DNA from: Oreohelix idahoensis
Lineage: Eukaryota; Mollusca; Gastropoda; Stylommatophora; Oreohelicidae
NCBI GenBank assembly: GCA_024509875.1
Contig: JAMPIV010008522.1
Coordinates: 687,001-751,000, forward strand
Direction of reading: 5' to 3'
DNA length: 64,000 bases
Both the position numbers and the translations under genes were made by a program. How positions within the stretch are numbered: position 1 is the first letter of the stretch; each line of letters begins with the position of its first letter. Below the pieces are notes generated by a model. It saw only the letters and a program-made list of their open reading frames with translations, was not told the DNA's origin and ran no database searches. Positions 20,080 to 31,253 of the stretch are shown here, in pieces.

Positions 20080-21086
20080 CTCTGCGCTCCCTGCTTCATG
20101 CCTTGGACCACCAGCGGATGTCTCCATGACCAAATCCCCGTCTATTCGTTTGTGTATATCCACATAAGAAGGAAACAATCCTCGCTTTTCTGGCTTGTTA
20201 TAATGAGAAGAAAATTGAACTGCATTATGACAATGGGCTAAATAGACGGAGAATAAGGTACTGGCTGTAAAGAAAAAAGACACCGATAGCCTGACATCAT
20301 TGTCTGGTTATAAGTCAAACAACGGAGATGCTAGATTGAGGAAGTTAGGGAGATACAAGATCGCTTATGCCAGTTTGAATGGCACTTGAAGATGAGGATA
20401 GATATTATTTAAAGTCAAGTTTTGTATGTGTGTTTTTTTTAAGCAAGTCTTGACTTGTTTAAACTTGCGTGAGTGATAATAGGGCGCAAGGGCAGTTCAA
20501 AAATAACCGCCCATCCGGTTTGAAAGTTTGAGCAATGCTGACAAGCAGTAAATCTAATCAAGGAATCCTTGAGAATTAGAGGCGGACCCGATACCTTTTA
20601 GCCACTTCGAACCCTTGAACATATGTATGACTTTATTTAAGAATACATCTTTCAGTTCTCGTCAACGTCAGCAATATAGTTAATATGTTTGTTATTATGA
20701 ACTTTCTATACGAAAGCCGATCTTGAAATCACCGCTCCTTGTAAATGTCCCCACTTTTCTCCCAGCATTTAGTATCTATTTTGAAATATTTTTCTGATTT
20801 ATTCTTTTTTTTGGGGGGGAAAGTTTTCGAAGCATTCCATTTTGTTAAACATGTTTGAACGTCTAACATTTGTCCTCCGCAGCTCGCCTGTCGATATATG
20901 TCTTGTGTTTGAACCCCGAAACTATACAAGAACTTCTAGACGTCCATAATTACTACAGAGAAGTTATTTCTTCAGAACAGCCTTCATATACAGTAGCAAA
21001 TATGAACAAGTTGGTAAGTTAATCGCTTTTTTTACGGTTGTCGATTTGTTTTCTGTACGGAGAGTTAACGACTACACAAATATCTA
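20080..21086. other. unassigned region
   Basis: No gene or element is recognised. Short ORFs (20071-20283, 20729-20929) have no motif. Confidence 0.35.
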
Positions 21087-21383
21087 GTGAGAATAAAGAA
21101 TTACAGAAACAAATGGAATGTAGAGCATCCAGGTCACACACAAAATAATGCATTCTGCCAACTCAACAGAAAAGAGCAAGTGGTAATCTTCAGACTCCGC
21201 ACGGGCCACAACAGAGTGAGATACTATCTATTCAACAAGCTCAAGATAGGAACTACAAGTCAGTGTAATTGTGGCACTGATAAAATGACTGCTGAACATA
21301 TGCTTCATAGTTGCCCAACATATGCAGAACAGAGAAAGCGCAAGGGGCCGAAACCACCACCATTCGTGGAAAAGCTCTACTGA
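21087..21383 (+). pseudogene. LINE C-terminal CCHC fragment
   Basis: The 98-codon frame has RLRTGHNRVRYYLFNKLKIG, then CNCG..MTAEHMLHSCPTY, giving a C-x-C..H..C pattern. It ends naturally at a VEKLY stop. It is the C-terminus of a jockey-like LINE and a better-preserved relative of the minus-strand fragment at 13473-13673. The RT domain is absent. Confidence 0.7.
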
Positions 21384-21550
21384 GGTTCAAACAGCCTCAA
21401 ACTGAATACTGCTTTCTTTGAAAACATTCAAGTGGACGTCTGAGAGTGTACGAGGAAAATGAATAATAAAGAAGGCAAAGACTATTAGACAATGTGGTAC
21501 GGGATTTTAAGTGTGAAATTTTAAATAGATTATACAGAACGTGCAGGAGT

Positions 21551-21608
21551 CATTTCTCCATCCTCTACATAATTGTTTTTAATATGTTATAAAGAAGATG
21601 GAGAAATG
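21551..21608. repeat. short imperfect inverted repeat (hairpin)
   Basis: CATTTCTCCATCCTCTACATA (21551-21571, 21 bases) pairs with 21588-21608, with three mismatches and a 16-base loop. A direct partial copy (ATTTCTCCATTTTCTATATA) follows at 21610. It lies about 35 bp before the Tc1 element and may be the end of a MITE. Confidence 0.6.
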
Positions 21609-21644
21609 ATTTCTCCATTTTCTATATAACGTATTTGGAAATTA

Positions 21645-23266
21645 TACTACTCGTCAAAGGTCAAGGGCCACTTAGAAAAACCTTGGTAGAAACCATAAAA
21701 CAAATCTGATATAAACGTGATTGGTATCAGTCAAAACGGCATTTATTGAATACCAAATTGACATGTCACGTAAAGAAATGGAAACACACATTCAAACGCA
21801 ATGAAGCCGTGAAGTGTGTCACCCACCTTTTCAAAAGTCACACAATAGATATTGGACAAATATAGACATTTCAAAATCTGGTATGACCACCTTTTTCAAC
21901 AAGGCATTCAAGACAGCGTAGACGCATCGAGTCCACAAGGGTCCGAAGAGTATTCCGAGGAACAGCTTGCCATTCCTGAAGCAGAAATGCAGTCAGCTGT
22001 GCAACATCCATTTCAGGGGGTGATTTGTTGACAATCTTCGACCAAGGACTCCCCAGAGGTGCTCAATCGGAGAAAGGTCAGGTGAATGAGCTGGCCACGC
22101 CATCCTGATGATCCCATTTTGCTGAATAAACTCATTCACCACACGAGCTCGATGGAGTCGAGCGTTATCATCTTGGAGGATGGCATTACCACCTATGGCC
22201 TCCAGAGCAGACTGAACAATTGGTCTCAAGATTTCGTTCTGGTATCTTGGGCCGGTCAAGTTGCCTTGGATGATGTAGAGTGGGGTCCTGCCGTGTCTGT
22301 AGAAGCCTCCCCAGACAATGACAGAACCCCTATCATAACGATCCACCTCTCGAATTGTGTCATCAGTAAATCGCTCTCCTGGTCGTCTCCAAACTCGAAT
22401 CCTGCCATCATTGAATGACACGGTGAAGCGAGCTTCATCAGTGAAGAGAATTTGAGTCCATTGTTGCCTTGTCCATCGGATGTGCTCGCGACACCAAGCA
22501 ACACGGGCTCTGCGATGAGCAGGAGTAAAAGGGATTCTGACTGCAGGACGTTGAGCAGCCAGTCCAAATTCATGTAAACGTCTGCGAATGGTGCTTTGAC
22601 TGACATTAACTGTTTACAGTTTGTCTCAGCTGACATCTTAGAGTGGAACAAGTCACTGTTCGATGGCGCAGGGCTGACAACAAGAGGTACCGGTCATCAT
22701 GTCTATTGGTGCATCTAGGGCGACCTGGCCGGTGGCGATCCTCCACACTTCCTGTGGCCTGAAATCTCTCCAAAATTCTTTGGATAGTAGAGTGTGACAC
22801 TGCAAGCCGTCTAGCAACCTCACGGACAGATAAACAACTTTCAACCCACGCTATAGCCCTCATTCTTTGTAAGGTGTCAAGACTTCTTCTCTGTAGCATG
22901 GTTTTTGCAAGTGTTGAAACTACCCTAAGTCTGCTGATTGTAAAACAAATTAAGAGTGAACTCTGTTCACGAAAAGTCGCCATTGCACGTGGAATGTCAA
23001 TCAGCACGATTACGTCACCTGTTTGGTTGTACGGAAGTTTGAAAAAACAGATTTAAAATGTGAATTTATGGTCAGCAAACCAAATTGCACGTGATCACCA
23101 TGGTTGTCGGTGAGTTGTTTTTATGCTTAACGTGCATAGAGGACTGTCAGAGGAAGATATTGCACCCATCTTTACTAAAAACTTCCTTCATTTAATCATT
23201 CTATGCGCTTATATAAAAGTGTATTGAAAATAATAGGGTGGCCCTTGACTTTTGACGAGCAGCATA
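21645..23266 (-). mobile_element. Tc1-like DNA transposon with terminal inverted repeats
   Basis: The left end reads TACTACTCGTCAAAGGTCAA (then GGGCCAC). The right end, reverse-complemented, is the same with about three mismatches over 29 bases. TA dinucleotides flank both ends, as expected for Tc1/mariner. The element is about 1.62 kb and contains one degraded transposase gene on the minus strand. The LTR-like and LINE fragments around it do not cross its ends. Confidence 0.92.
21871..22899 (-). pseudogene. Tc1-family DD34E transposase, frameshifted
   Basis: The enzyme would cut and paste the surrounding element through its terminal repeats. The start is taken at 22899 (MLQRRSLDTLQRM). A helix-turn-helix follows: LSVREVARRLAVSHSTIQR, then a GRPR AT-hook-like hinge. 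The catalytic triad is visible: D in ILFTDEARF, D in QDDNARLH, and E in PIEHLWG, with 34 residues between the last two. One frameshift lies near 22600, between the DNA-binding and catalytic parts. A second near 22020, in a run of C (minus strand), cuts off the final MDVAQLTAFL..VEKGGHTR tail. A start 36 codons upstream (23007) exists but does not fit the family. Confidence 0.9.
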
Positions 23267-23398
23267 TAGATTAACAAATCTATTAAAGTCTATTAACAAA
23301 TCTATTTTTTATCAAAATGATTGCTCCTGAATTTCCTACCATAGTACTCGTAAATGTAGCAGTATTAAAACAAGTCAATAGATTCAAATACATATGCG

Positions 23399-23585
23399 TG
23401 GTGGTCCTGGAAACAGGCTGCATCAATCTGGCTGAGTGAGTAGGGATCGAAGAGGGAAGGCTAACCCGGTCCCAAAAATGCCGTGCTGAAGTCGGATGTG
23501 TCGGCCGAAAGGTGCAAATATCGCAGCTTCGGTGTAAACTGACACAACGTAACCAACGTCCTTTTCAGGACGAACGAAGAAGAAG
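23399..23585 (+). mobile_element. SINE-like element, 5'-truncated copy, (GAA)n tail
   Basis: Flanked by the 13-bp direct repeat AAATACATATGCG (23386-23398 and 23586-23598). The body matches 31361-31560, with shared GTGGTCCTGGAAAC, AATGCCGTGCTGAAGTCGGA and CGTCCTTTTCAGG words, and ends in GAAGAAGAAG. It encodes nothing. The TSD and tail indicate LINE-mediated insertion. About 108 bp present in the longer copy are missing at the 5' side. Confidence 0.85.
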
Positions 23586-23639
23586 AAATACATATGCGCG
23601 GTAATAACATCGGATGTAAGGTACATCACAAAAGTTAAG

Positions 23640-24125
23640 AGTAGAATAGCCCAGGCAAATGTAGTCCTCTATACAATTAAAAGTATTTTATACAACAATT
23701 CTTTGTCAATGAAAGTAAGCAAGAGAGTTCTTCAGTGTTATTGTCAATCGTGACCAATGGAAGTGAGTCATGGACAATTAGTGAACAAGCAGGAAAGCAC
23801 CAGAGGACACAGAGATGTGAATTAACAGAAGAATGTTAAAAATACCGTGGACAGCTAAAATTATTAATGAGGCCCTAAAAGAGGCCAATGTGCAAAATAA
23901 ACTTATTATTCATACTAAAAGGAAGTTATTCACTTTCTTTGAACATGTTGTAAGAAACAGGAATGTAAAATATATCGTCACAACAGGAAAGATTGAACGA
24001 AAAAAAAGTGAGGGCGACAAGCAGAGACGACGCTGGATCGTTTGACATCAAGAAAGTCGACAACAGAATTGATATATAGCGCTGGAGCCATGCATTTGTG
24101 GAGAAACAATATCGCCTACGTCAAC
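23640..24125 (+). pseudogene. LINE post-RT fragment
   Basis: From about 23745 degraded frames give a TNGSESWTIS-like block, then RMLKIPWTAKIINEALKEAN, KRKLFTFFEHVVR and a GKIERKKSEG..RRRW series. This is the C-terminal region of RTE-like LINEs (thumb, then the F.GHV.R motif, then the basic GRR block). It parallels 18430-18710 and, inverted, 29035-29298. Several stops break it. Confidence 0.68.
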
Positions 24126-24667
24126 TGGCATGGTACTTGTAACAGAAGATGGGCTTCATACGTGGGCCTTTAGATTATTGATGTATGTGACAAGTGTCCT
24201 TGCAAAATACGTATTACTCTGACATAAACCTTTCTTGTCCTGGCCATAATTCATCCAAGCAATGAGCAAATAAAGGAACAAGCAATCCTAGGTGTAATCC
24301 GAGATGAACATTTTTTTTTTTTTTTTTTTTTGGGAAGAACTTCACGACTTAACGAACAGCAGGTTTCACAGAACATAACTTGTCTTATTCAGTATGAAGC
24401 AACCAATAAATAAAAAATGTTGCAGTTTGGGAGATTAAATAGCGCAGCTTATAAAGGAGTGTAACGCTTAAATTAATTGTAAACATATTTAAAAGCAAAG
24501 TTTTAACGAGAATATCAGGAGTATTGGAAGCAAGTAACCCACCACATATGATGGGGGAATAATTATGTTGGGTGCTTTCTGCTACATGTCCTGATGAGGG
24601 CTTCCATTCTCCTGTTTCATTCCTTTCTATTACATTTCAACTTCATTCGATCTTTGTAGTAAATGTT
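24126..24667. other. unassigned spacer with T tract
   Basis: No gene is recognised. A homopolymer of about 22 T lies near 24310-24331. Confidence 0.4.
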
Positions 24668-25512
24668 GTGACAGTATTGCCTCCCCTGCTTTGCAGTAGT
24701 GGTCCAACAGTGGCCGAAACTCAAGAGTATCTAGTATGGGCTTTAAAGGTGTCTATTTCGCACAAGATTACTCTTGGCAGATTTGTAAATAGAAGGGTAA
24801 TGACGCTTCTATCTCAATTTAGTATTCACATGATGTTCAGATAAGCGAAAACAATGCTGCATTGGCTGAGCACGTTAATTCTTAAATCTGCCGACAACTT
24901 TTGTGAAGAATTAAGCAATGATTAATCTTAGCTCGTTCAAGCCCCCACCTCTGATTTACTCAGTGGAATTCTTATTATTCTGGTGTAGCTCTGTTTAGAG
25001 TGTGTTATTAGTAAATTGACTGAGACAAACATGCAGTGCATTTAAAATGATTAAATCGAAGTTAAATTTGTAAATTTACAAATAACAAAATTTAATAATC
25101 ACTTTAGTTTTAACAGTTGAAAAATAATTGAATAGTTTAAACAAAAGAAAGATTCATCATTGATTGATAGTAGGTTCTATGAAGAAAGTTCACTTTGGCA
25201 GCTTATATATTGAACTTAGCTGCCAGTGGTTGTTTTTGCTTCCGCGGGGTTGGTTCTTTTACACTGCTCACGCCCATCGCTGGTTAAGGTTGTAGGCTGC
25301 AGCTCGTTCCCAGAAGTGCCAGGCAGAGTCTACAAAGTTGGTCCCTTGTCTTAAAGCTCAGGCCACTGTTCCCTGTGTGTTCCAGAGATAGTACCCTTCA
25401 ACTGGTACAACTATGGTAAAAGAATAGAAACGAAACGCTCTCCTGAGTATTGCGTTTCCCGACACATACTTATGTGTCCTCTTTCTCCTATACTACCATC
25501 CCATTTACTCAG
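24668..25512 (+). repeat. LTR-like dispersed repeat, copy 2
   Basis: Aligns along its full length with 5637-6465, in the same order and orientation. Differences include scattered substitutions and small indels. The 70-base block shared with the LINE 5' junction at 1535 is present here in diverged form (about 25010-25070). No coding sequence is attached. Its right end abuts the tail of an internally deleted LINE-2. Confidence 0.62.
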
Positions 25513-25515
25513 AAT

Positions 25516-26125
25516 ATTCTTCTTCTTTCTTTGATCCTTAGCAGCTGACCGTCAAAGCAGTCAGTGGCCATCACGCCTAATGGCGTCTTGTAGGGCAACA
25601 ACAAATTGATTCCATTTTGCTCGGACGGTGGCCATCCTTCTAACAGTGCCCCAACTCTGGTTCATTCTTTGCATCTCAGTCTCCACAGTCCTCCGCCAGG
25701 TTGTTTTTGGTCGGCCTCTCTTTCGTTTTCCTTTAGGGGTCCAAAGCCTGACATTCCAAAAACCTATTCTTGTATCCTGTTTTGCGGTCAGGACATCCGT
25801 TTTCATGTCAGTGGCTTCCTTTCGGCTTTCACCACTGACAGTCATACGAGCCACAGACTCCGAATATCCATCCCACAGCAAAGTTTGTTCATTTATTGTT
25901 GTTTCCGTAACTTCATTGTTGTTTTTACACAGACAGGGGTGTCAGCCCTATGCTAAAACCCCCAACCTGGAGGACCAGGGTACCAGCTTTTGTCTGACCC
26001 CTACCCACACAGACCAGTCCAGCTTGGTTGAACCTACCAGGAGTAAAACTCCCACTGGCATAGCTCTGGGGATTGTCAGGGTACGCAAGCTGCCATACCG
26101 CTACAAGGTATAGGTACCATTGATG
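25516..26125 (-). mobile_element. LINE-2, internally deleted copy (5' end joined to 3' end)
   Basis: On the minus strand a non-coding leader (about 26110-25890) is followed by an ORF (25881-25561). It starts with an N-terminal block ending TRIGFWNVR, the beginning of an APE-type endonuclease. It then jumps directly to LWTPKGKRKRGRPKTTWRRT and the C-terminal QSWGTVRRMA..ALQDA end found in the LINE-2 copy at 26155-27424. Endonuclease core and RT are gone, but both element ends remain. The 3' tail is AAGAAGAA-rich. The 5' boundary is approximate. Confidence 0.72.
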
Positions 26126-26154
26126 GCAGTTAAAGCCATATCGAACCCTTAAAT

Positions 26155-27424
26155 TGCTAAACCAATTTCAAAGGCAGTAGATCACAAACTGAGGAAAGAA
26201 CAAGCAGGATTTAGAAAGAACAGGAGATGTGTAGATCATATATTCACTCTCAGGAACATTATAGAGCAGTGCTCAGAATGGCAAAGACAGCTTTACATTA
26301 ATTTAGTTGATTTTGAAAAGGCTTTTGACAGCATACATAGGGACAGTTTATGGAAAATACTGAGGGCTTATGGAATTCCAAGCTGCATAGTGTCAATCAT
26401 AAAAAGCCTCTATGCAAACTTTACGTGCAGTGTTGGGCAGAGCAACCTAACCTTTGAGGTGAAGACAGGAGTACGACAGGGATGCCCCTTATCAACCACT
26501 CTATTTTTAACAGTCATAGACTGGGTGATGCGCCAGACAACAGAGGGCAGTCCAAGAGGAATAAGATGGACAACATTTTCTACATTGGAAGATCTGGAAT
26601 ATGCAGATGACATTGCACTGCTAGCACATTCACATCAACACATCCCGGAAAAAACGGATAGACTTAATAAGTTTAGCCAGCAGGTGGGCTTGAACATCAA
26701 TTTAAAGAAGTCTGAGGTCATGACGCTCAATGTGAGCAACCCTGAGCCCATATCAGTAAGGAATAAGCAATTGGTACAGACAGATACCTTCACATACCTA
26801 GGAAGCATAGTAACACCAGACGGCGGGGCAGGCAAAGACATCAACATCAGAATGAATAAGGCAAGAACAGCCTTCTTTAGCCTAAACAACATCTGGAAGT
26901 CCTCCCAATACAGCACAAGCAAAAAATTAAGATTATATCAGAGCTGTGTGCTTTCTGTGCTTCTCTATGGTGCGGAATGCTGGAGAGTTACAGAGAAGGA
27001 AATGTCGAAATTGTCCTCTTTTCACACAACATGCCTAAGAAAAATTCACCGAATCTTTTGGCCGAATACCATCACTAACCAAGATCTGCTTACTCGTAGC
27101 AAGCAAGAGGACATGCACACCATCATAGCTGGCAGACGCTGGAACTGGGTTGGTCATGTCCTCAGAAGAGACCCCGATGCCATCACAAGAACAGCTATGC
27201 TTTGGACCCCTGAAGGAAAACGAACGAGAGGCCGACCAAAAACAACCTGGCGGAGGACTGTGGAGGCTGAGATGCAAAGAATGAACCAGAGTTGGGGCAC
27301 TGTACGAAGGATGGCCACCGACCGAGCAAAGTGGAATCAATTTGTTGTTGCCCTACAAGACGCCACTAGGCGTGATGGCCACTGACTGCTTTGACGGTCG
27401 GTGGCTAAGGATCAAAGAAGAAAA
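26155..27424 (+). pseudogene. LINE-2 RT and C-terminal region, 5'-truncated
   Basis: The frame is usable from about 26170: HKLRKEQAGFRKNRRCVDH, then LYINLVDFEKAFDSIHRDSL. The ORF from 26390 continues with GVRQGCPLSTTLF, the active site EYADDIALLAH, a thumb (TFTYLGSIVTPDGG, VLSVLLYGAECW), and the C-terminal WVGHVLRR and RGRPKTTWRR blocks, ending at 27385. The 3' UTR ends with GGTGGCTAAGGATCAAAG and a short GAA-rich tail. RT residues look intact, but the endonuclease is missing, so the copy cannot transpose. The same 3' end recurs at 25516, 28060 and 38455. Confidence 0.88.
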
Positions 27425-28055
27425 TACTGTGCTCTGGTTCTGGGCTCTCCCAAGGAATTGTCACGTCTTACCCAGAGCCACTTTTCAGCTTCCCCTGCCC
27501 ATCATGGATCCACAGTGGGATCCTCATGAATGCAGCCAACCAGCTAAAAGTCAGAATTACGTCTGAGGTTCAAGTGACTCTTCCAATCTTAGTGTGCAGT
27601 GCTAAGTTTGACCACTCCGACAAGAGTCAGTGACGGTTTGCCTCACAGACAGGGTTCACTTCCACAATACCTTGGAAGTTATTGCTGTGGACGTCACTGT
27701 ATTCCGGGCAAACCCATCAAGTGCTCAGTCCCCTCCTCAAAAGTCAGTGACGGTGAAGCCTCACAGACAGATTCATTGTGCTAAATGGCTGATCCGAAGA
27801 GGAGACTTGTACACAAAAATAAAGAACGGAAAGGAACTCCATATATCTATGGCCACTGGATAATTCTCAAACATCTTCAAAGCTGAAGCAGAAGCACTAA
27901 CTATCGTAGCAACTATGACAGGGCTAAAATCAAGACAATGCTCCGCACAAATTGTTATTTAGAGTTAGACTTTTAAAAAGCCAACTAGTAGCAACAATGA
28001 TGAGATACTTTAAATAGACTGAAGTTTTACTAAGATCAGCAATTCTTCTTCTTTG
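27425..28055. other. unassigned region with a small direct repeat
   Basis: No gene is recognised. GTCAGTGACGG followed by GCCTCACAGACAG occurs at about 27627 and 27744, roughly 117 bp apart. Short ORFs overlap it but have no known motif. Confidence 0.4.
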
Positions 28056-28059
28056 GTTC

Positions 28060-28440
28060 TTGGCCGTTAACTGACAAATCAATCAATGACCATTACCCAT
28101 GGTGGCGTCTTGTAGGGCAGCAACAAACTGTCTCCACTCTGGTCCTTGGCTGCTGACTCACGAAGCAATCAGTGACGATTACCCCTGGTGGCGTCTTGTA
28201 GGGCAGCAACAAACTGTCTCCACTCTGGTTCTTGGCTGCTGACTCACGAAGCAATCAGTGACGATTACCCCTGGTGGCGTCTTGTAGGGCAGCAACAAAC
28301 TGTCTCCACTTTCTCTGATGGCAGCCATCCTTTATGTGGTGCCCCAGCTCTGGCTCATGCTTTGCATATTTGCCTTCATAGTTCTCCGCCAGGTAGCTTT
28401 TGGCCGGCCTTGCTTTCGCTTTCCTTCAGGAAATCTAGAA
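28060..28440 (-). mobile_element. LINE-2 3' end with triplicated terminal segment
   Basis: The minus strand carries the LINE-2 C-terminal coding end and 3' UTR. A unit of about 86-87 bp containing GGTGGCGTCTTGTAGGGCAG (plus strand) is present three times, starting near 28100, 28187 and 28273. Upstream on the minus strand, degraded SLKHEPELGHH and RKARPA blocks match the LINE-2 C-terminal coding region. It is a 5'-truncated, internally amplified copy. Confidence 0.78.
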
Positions 28441-28756
28441 TTAGGACCTCTTTAATATGTTTTGGGTCTACTTAATTTCAAGGGAAGACGTTTGCCACCA
28501 TGATGTAGTTCTCCCTCTTATCCTGAATCATCGTGTGCACGTCCTTATACATTCAGAAAACAGATGGCCGTAAGTACTTCATAATCAATGCATTCTCCAG
28601 TTGTTTACTAATTCGCTCCCTCCATCGCTACAATTTGCCATAGAAGTGAAAGTGCTCTGCGTGACAGTAATTGTGTTCGGCATTATTTACAGATGAGCAT
28701 TCGTGTTCATGTCTACGCCCATTCGGACAAGGCAGCACTGATTCAGGCACTCAAGC
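28441..28756. other. unassigned spacer
   Basis: No gene, repeat or element end is recognised in this stretch. Confidence 0.35.
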
Positions 28757-28774
28757 TTAATGTAAATCATCAAT

Positions 28775-29298
28775 ATCATCATCGTCGTTTTCATCAGTAT
28801 CATCATCGCCGTTTTCATCGTCATCATCATCATCATCGCCATCATCATCTCTATTTATCTCCCCGTGGAGTCTCTTCATAGCCTCCTGTACCCCATGCCA
28901 TTTATCAGTTTTGTTGCAGATTTCTTTCCATGCAACATTGTCAAACTGTCCAGTATCTTTTCTCTTTGTCTCCTTTTTTCCTTCAGTCTTTTCTGTTGTC
29001 ACAATATATTACAAGTTTCTGTTGTCACAATATATTACAAGTTTCTCATTCTCATAACACGTCCAAAGAAAGTGGACAACTCCCATCTAATATGAGTAAT
29101 AAGTGTACTTTGGTCACTTGCTTCTTCAAGGAAATTCTCATTACTCGTTCTACACGGCTTTCGTAACTTTTTTCTGCAAAACTTCAGCTTTGTGGTCTCT
29201 AGCAATGTTTCTGTTTGTCTACTAATTGTCCAAGATTCACTTCCATATGTCAGAATGAGCTCTATGTAACACTGAAGAAGTCTCTTTCTTACTTCCAT
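28775..29298 (-). pseudogene. LINE C-terminal fragment with GAT-rich tail
   Basis: Minus-strand frames read LLQCYIELILTYGSESWTI, then a degraded FLEEASD..WELSTFFGRVMR block, then DNVAWKEICNKTDKWHG. It ends in a GAT/GAC-rich 3' tail at about 28775-28855, which creates a spurious poly-Asp ORF. A 27-bp tandem duplication (CTGTTGTCACAATATATTAC repeated, 28990-29045) interrupts it. The fragment is the inverted relative of 23640-24125 and 18430-18710. Confidence 0.7.
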
Positions 29299-30535
29299 TG
29301 TTAAGAGATGGAGATTTTCTTACTTTTGCGGTGTAAGAAAGGGGACATAGAAATTGAGACTCATATGTGGTGATATTTTCAGGAGTGGAGTGACAGCTTA
29401 TCAGCTGCTGCTGCTGAGAGAGTGACCTGCCAGTCTGCACGCACGAGCAACGTACATTTGGATAGAAATGATTTAGGAAATGTCAATGTCGGCAGGAGAA
29501 GGCCAAGAATTGGGAATCTTTCAACGATTATAGAGAGATGGTTTGCTGAGAAGTCCAATTACCTTCAGGATGAAGGAGAGTGTTTTCCATGGGATGGCTG
29601 TAACAGTTATAAAACAGTGAGTATCGATTCATTTATTTGTCTGTATTCCAACTACGGAGTAATCAATCACAGGTTTTAGAATTATTTGTCGAGTCAGACA
29701 ATGTTAGTGAAATCGACAATGAAGTGAACTGACAGAATTATAAACAAAACTAAGATAATATGTAAAAATAGGGTGAACGTGAGAAAAACCTGGAAGAGGA
29801 TTCATTAAAGCTATCTCTCTTTCCAGTCCCCACAACACACTTATATGTCTTAGCAACTCCCACTCTCTCTCCTTTCTCGCTGTTAGATAGAGACAATAGT
29901 AAGAGCTTAAATATGTATGGATGAAGGTCGTGAACAGCGCAGTAACAAAAGGTTAACATTTATTACAGTTCTCTTTTGCTTGTATAGAAGAAGAAGCATA
30001 AGAATCTCAGCAAAATAATTGATCAAATAACAATGTTAACAAATATATCAATTCATAAATCAAAGTAAACCAACAACCAAACTTTCCTGTAGAGCATGAC
30101 AAAATAAATAAACATAGTTAAATCCACTGGAGACGCATCCTGACGCCTACTTCACTACTGTGGACGCTATCCATGCGCCGTGTTTTCACACACACATACA
30201 CACACACACAAACAACCAAGCTAGGCTGCATATTACCTCTGTCTATATTCTGCCAACTACTACACGCAGAGACTGTACTGACCAGTAGACCTAACAAACC
30301 AAGGGGTCAACTGAGGATGACTGCCCATTTCTTGCGCTCTTATCCGGCGCGGTAAGGCGTGCCTCGAAGATGAAATTCGGTGAGTAGATTCAGTTGGGTC
30401 TGAGTTGAGATATCGCATAGGCGCTTATACCATGTACATTTCACAGAAAAACTATCTTCTCAAAGTCCTCTTCCAACATAAAGCATTGCCAACCGAGTAG
30501 TTTTCCATTAAGAGAAAGGTACTATTAAAAATATT
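29299..30535. other. unassigned region
   Basis: No gene is recognised in about 1.2 kb. An 85-codon ORF (29422-29679) and others lack motifs. A short CA-rich run lies at 30186-30210. Confidence 0.35.
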
Positions 30536-30551
30536 TCGTTACTTCATTCAT

Positions 30552-31241
30552 TCATAACCCTCCACTCCCAAAGGAGCATAGGCCTTCAACAAACACATGC
30601 CAAGTCCTCTTGTCACTTGCCATCATCTCAAGTTCTTTCCACGTTCTCCTTATCATTTTCACCTCTGTTTCCAGCTCTCTTCTCCATGTGCTTCTTGGTC
30701 TACCTCTGCTTCTCTTGCCATGGGGATTCCAGAACAAGGACTGCCTTGTAATGCTATCAACAGGTTTCCTCAGTGTGTGTCCTATCCATCGCATCGTCTT
30801 CTTCTCATCTCTTGTTCCACTGGCACTTGTCTAGTTCTTGTCATCAGTTCCACGTTGGTAACCTTGTCATTCCATTTTAATCCCTGTATTCTACGCAAGC
30901 ACCCATTTATGAAAGTCTCTAGCTTTTTGGTAGTTGTCTTTGTTGTTCTCCATGTCTCAGGGCCATACAATAGGACTGACTTCCCATTTGAGTTGAAGAT
31001 TCTTATTTTCGTGTTGGATCCGATTTCTCTTGATCTCCATATATTTCCCAATGCAATGAAAGCTCCTCTTGCTTTTTGTATTCTTATTTTGATATCACTG
31101 TCTGTCCCTCCAACTTTGTCTATATTGCTGCCAAGATATGTGTACGATTCTACATCTTGTATTGGTGCTTCTTCAAGTTCAACCCTGTTTTCATTACTTG
31201 CATTTATTCTCATTATCTTTGCCTTTTCCCTGTGTATTTTC
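30552..31241 (-). pseudogene. outer LINE: thumb and C-terminal coding part
   Basis: The minus-strand reading continues the RT after the SINE. It has MGLKIHREKAKIMRIN, the thumb-like SYTYLGSNIDKVGG, SVLLYGPETW, then a degraded link. Then comes MRWIGHTLRKP, SRGRPRSTWRRELE and the closing RTWHVFVEGLCSFGSGGL, after which the TGAA tail follows. A frameshift near 30790 separates the last two blocks. A long antisense ORF on the plus strand (30597-31292) overlaps this and is not a gene. Confidence 0.85.
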
Positions 31242-31253
31242 AGACCCAATTGC

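Noticed and set aside
28078..28320. Regularly spaced repeats considered as a CRISPR-like array
   Set aside because: Units are contiguous tandem copies of a LINE 3' end, with no distinct spacers, in a eukaryotic context.
28757..29002. Asp-rich acidic protein on the minus strand
   Set aside because: The Asp run comes from the GAT-rich 3' tail of a LINE fragment.
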